Positions 62,567 through 64,000 of a stretch of 64,000 bases of DNA are shown here, in pieces. A program made the position numbers and the translations under genes. A model generated the notes under the pieces. That model was given only the letters and a program-made list of their open reading frames with translations. It had not been told where the DNA came from and searched no databases. The DNA comes from Pseudobacter ginsenosidimutans. Lineage in GTDB: Bacteria > Bacteroidota > Bacteroidia > Chitinophagales > Chitinophagaceae. The stretch spans positions 5,580,001 to 5,644,000 of the forward strand of contig NZ_CP042431.1 of the NCBI RefSeq assembly GCF_007970185.1, read 5' to 3'. The first letter of the stretch is position 1; the number at the start of each line of letters is the position of its first letter.

Positions 62567-63574
62567 TCACCAATAGAGTACATGGGCACTGAACTTTCCT
62601 TTATTGCTGAGTTCCAGCGCAGGGGCGGGGATCTTGATCATATTCGCAACAAATAATACAGAACGCAGCCATTTTTTATTGGTGCGGATACGGGTAAGAT
62701 CGATGTCAGGCGAAAGGAAGAAATGCCTGGTCCTTTCAAGTTGAGGATAGGTATAATCATTCCCATCGGGCCCTTTCCATTTGTTCTCTTCTCCGCCCAG
62801 CATTCCGCGTGCATTGTAACCCACGGCCAGGTTGAGCCATTTCGGAAGTCTGCTTTCAGGAATGAATGAATTGATATTGAAACTGACCCAGTAGGTCTGT
62901 GAATTATAATCTTTCAACAACCGCTCGTAGAGGGGTTTGCCAAAAAGCTGATTGCGCCTGTTCTTCATTTCCTGAGTGGAATAATCATAAGCCGTATAAC
63001 CCAGTTTGATCTGGATCCTTTGTTCGTTCCATGCAAGGTCCTGGGCCAGGTAAGCAGCTGCGCCGGCAGCATTGGCCGCCATATCGCCCCAGCTGAAGCC
63101 CCATTCCGCGGAATAGCCATCCTGGATCTCGATGATACTTTGATAGGCTACAGCACTGAAGGCGCCAAGCCAGGCACTCTTTTTGCGACCCAGTCCCGTC
63201 CAATGCCAGGCTTCGGTGGACACCCTGCTTAACTGGTAGGCAGTCCAGGTGTGCCCGGCTTTATCCATTTGCTGCCATTCTTTGTTATCATTGAAAAAAT
63301 GGAAATGGGTTTTCTCATATCCTTCGTACCAGGCTTTGTTGAGTGCAATGAAGGAGCCGGTCCATAATCCAACATGAGCGCCTGTAACCAGCCAGAGCCT
63401 GGGCTGTGAAACTGTGCGGACCGGTGCAGTGTTGAGGGAGGAAGTGGCAACAGTATCTCCGGAATGTCCGGACTGATACAAATCAACCTGAACTTCCTGC
63501 GCATGGAGGTGCACCAGGGGCAGCAACAGACATGCGATGAAGAGAAGGGGTTTTCTCCTGCGGCGCTGGGTCAT
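62567..63574 (-). CDS. DUF2279-family exported protein
   Basis: Protein of 335 aa with a signal peptide (about 1-27, RKPLLFIACLLLPLVHLHAQ) and a DUF2279 (YfiM-like) domain: FHFFNDNKEWQQMDKAGHTWTAYQLSR, then AEWGFSWGDMAANAAGAAAYLAQD are diagnostic. The last part has repeated aromatic strands and could be a small outer-membrane barrel. The function of the family is unknown. The ATG at 63574 is chosen over a TTG at 63610. It is divergent from the phosphohexomutase gene, 100 bases away. Confidence 0.88.
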   Translation of the reverse strand: MTQRRRRKPLLFIACLLLPLVHLHAQEVQVDLYQSGHSGDTVATSSLNTAPVRTVSQPRLWLVTGAHVGLWTGSFIALNKAWYEGYEKTHFHFFNDNKEWQQMDKAGHTWTAYQLSRVSTEAWHWTGLGRKKSAWLGAFSAVAYQSIIEIQDGYSAEWGFSWGDMAANAAGAAAYLAQDLAWNEQRIQIKLGYTAYDYSTQEMKNRRNQLFGKPLYERLLKDYNSQTYWVSFNINSFIPESRLPKWLNLAVGYNARGMLGGEENKWKGPDGNDYTYPQLERTRHFFLSPDIDLTRIRTNKKWLRSVLFVANMIKIPAPALELSNKGKFSAHVLYW

Positions 63575-63674
63575 AACATAAAAAATACGTTTGTAACACG
63601 AGGTTGTCAATCCATAAAATTCAATAACTTCAGACCTTCAACCCGTCATAGAACGTGCAAATTAAAAAGTTAGT

Positions 63675-64000
63675 ATGGAAGCTAAGATCAAGGAAAATGT
63701 GAATGCCTGGCTGAATGGAAATTTTGATCAGGATACAAAAAATGAAATCAGGAGGCTGGAAGCGGAGAACCCCAATGAACTGGCCGATGCATTTTACCGG
63801 AACCTGGAATTCGGTACCGGCGGACTGCGCGGCATCATGGGCGTAGGCACCAACCGTATGAACAAATACACGGTGGGCATGAGTACACAGGGATATGCCA
63901 ATTATCTTAAGCAAACATATCCCGGCGGTGATGTCCGTGTGGCCATTGCACATGATCCACGCAATAACAGCCGCAATTTCGCCGAGATCACCGCCAATGT
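63675..64000 (+). CDS. Phosphoglucomutase/phosphomannomutase-family protein, 3' part outside window
   Basis: Start of a phospho-sugar mutase; 108 full codons are visible and the gene continues past the right edge. The N-terminus MEAKIKENVNAWLNGNFDQ and the motif LEFGTGGLRGIMGVGTNRMN match the phosphoglucomutase subfamily that includes B. subtilis PgcA (about 570-580 aa). GGDVRVAIAHDPRNNS is the start of domain 1; the active-site Ser loop lies beyond the window. It probably converts glucose 1-phosphate and glucose 6-phosphate, linking glycogen and maltose use to glycolysis. Confidence 0.9.
   Translation, partial: MEAKIKENVNAWLNGNFDQDTKNEIRRLEAENPNELADAFYRNLEFGTGGLRGIMGVGTNRMNKYTVGMSTQGYANYLKQTYPGGDVRVAIAHDPRNNSRNFAEITAN

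Noticed and set aside
1-64000. tRNA, rRNA, tmRNA, CRISPR, insertion sequences, prophage
   Set aside because: Gaps were read for T-loop patterns, regular repeats, terminal inverted repeats with a transposase, and phage genes; none was seen. A covariance search for tRNA would settle the first point.

Overview
The window is chromosomal DNA from a Bacteroidota member, most likely the family Chitinophagaceae (Chitinophaga, Niastella or Pseudobacter-like). I base this on four ECF sigma/FecR/TonB-receptor signalling loci, SusC/SusD pairs, a type IX secretion sorting domain, Bacteroidota-type promoters (TTTG, then TAnnTTTG), and a Bacteroidota-form arginine decarboxylase. I saw no insertion sequence, prophage, CRISPR array, rRNA or tRNA. 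Genes are dense, mostly intact and of even composition. The species call is inference.

Layout. 1-3416 (minus): sigma, FecR and a SusC cut by the window edge. 3547-9821 (plus): alpha-glucan cluster with an MFS sugar transporter, a secreted SusA-like GH13 enzyme, branching enzyme GlgB and a TPR protein. 9827-15090 (minus): a second sigma/FecR locus driving a TonB receptor plus DUF4249 lipoprotein, then a T9SS-exported beta-helix protein (15190-17625). 17832-22226: NAD(P)HX repair enzyme, a divergent HTH-Fic protein with an altered catalytic motif, and a serine hydrolase. 22409-26253: serA, a TPR-AAA ATPase and a TPR membrane protein in one run. 26458-28818: type II NADH dehydrogenase, DUF2071 protein and a small membrane protein. 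28925-35737: third sigma/FecR locus with complete SusC/SusD. 35908-44551: mixed housekeeping genes, including L35, L20, arginine decarboxylase, Hsp20, bacilliredoxin and Lgt. 44605-45409: a long gene-free, G-poor stretch before an outer-membrane beta-barrel receptor. 48330-56294: fourth sigma/FecR locus whose SusC gene carries a frameshift, followed by SusD and a TlpA-like thioredoxin. 56326-64000: YajQ, ribosomal protein L31 type B, a GlmU-like protein, TpiA, a glycosyltransferase and flippase, acyl-CoA-binding protein, DUF2279 protein and a phosphohexomutase cut by the right edge.

How the parts work together. Each sigma/FecR pair should sense transport through its neighbouring outer-membrane receptor and switch on that receptor operon. 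The 3547-8740 genes fit uptake, hydrolysis and storage of alpha-glucans. The points most worth a second look are the shared leader elements between fecR and susC, the rare TTG starts on the sigma genes, the HTH-Fic protein with Gln at the catalytic His position and repeated sites in its promoter, the broken susC, and a regulatory-looking intergenic region at 56818-57236.
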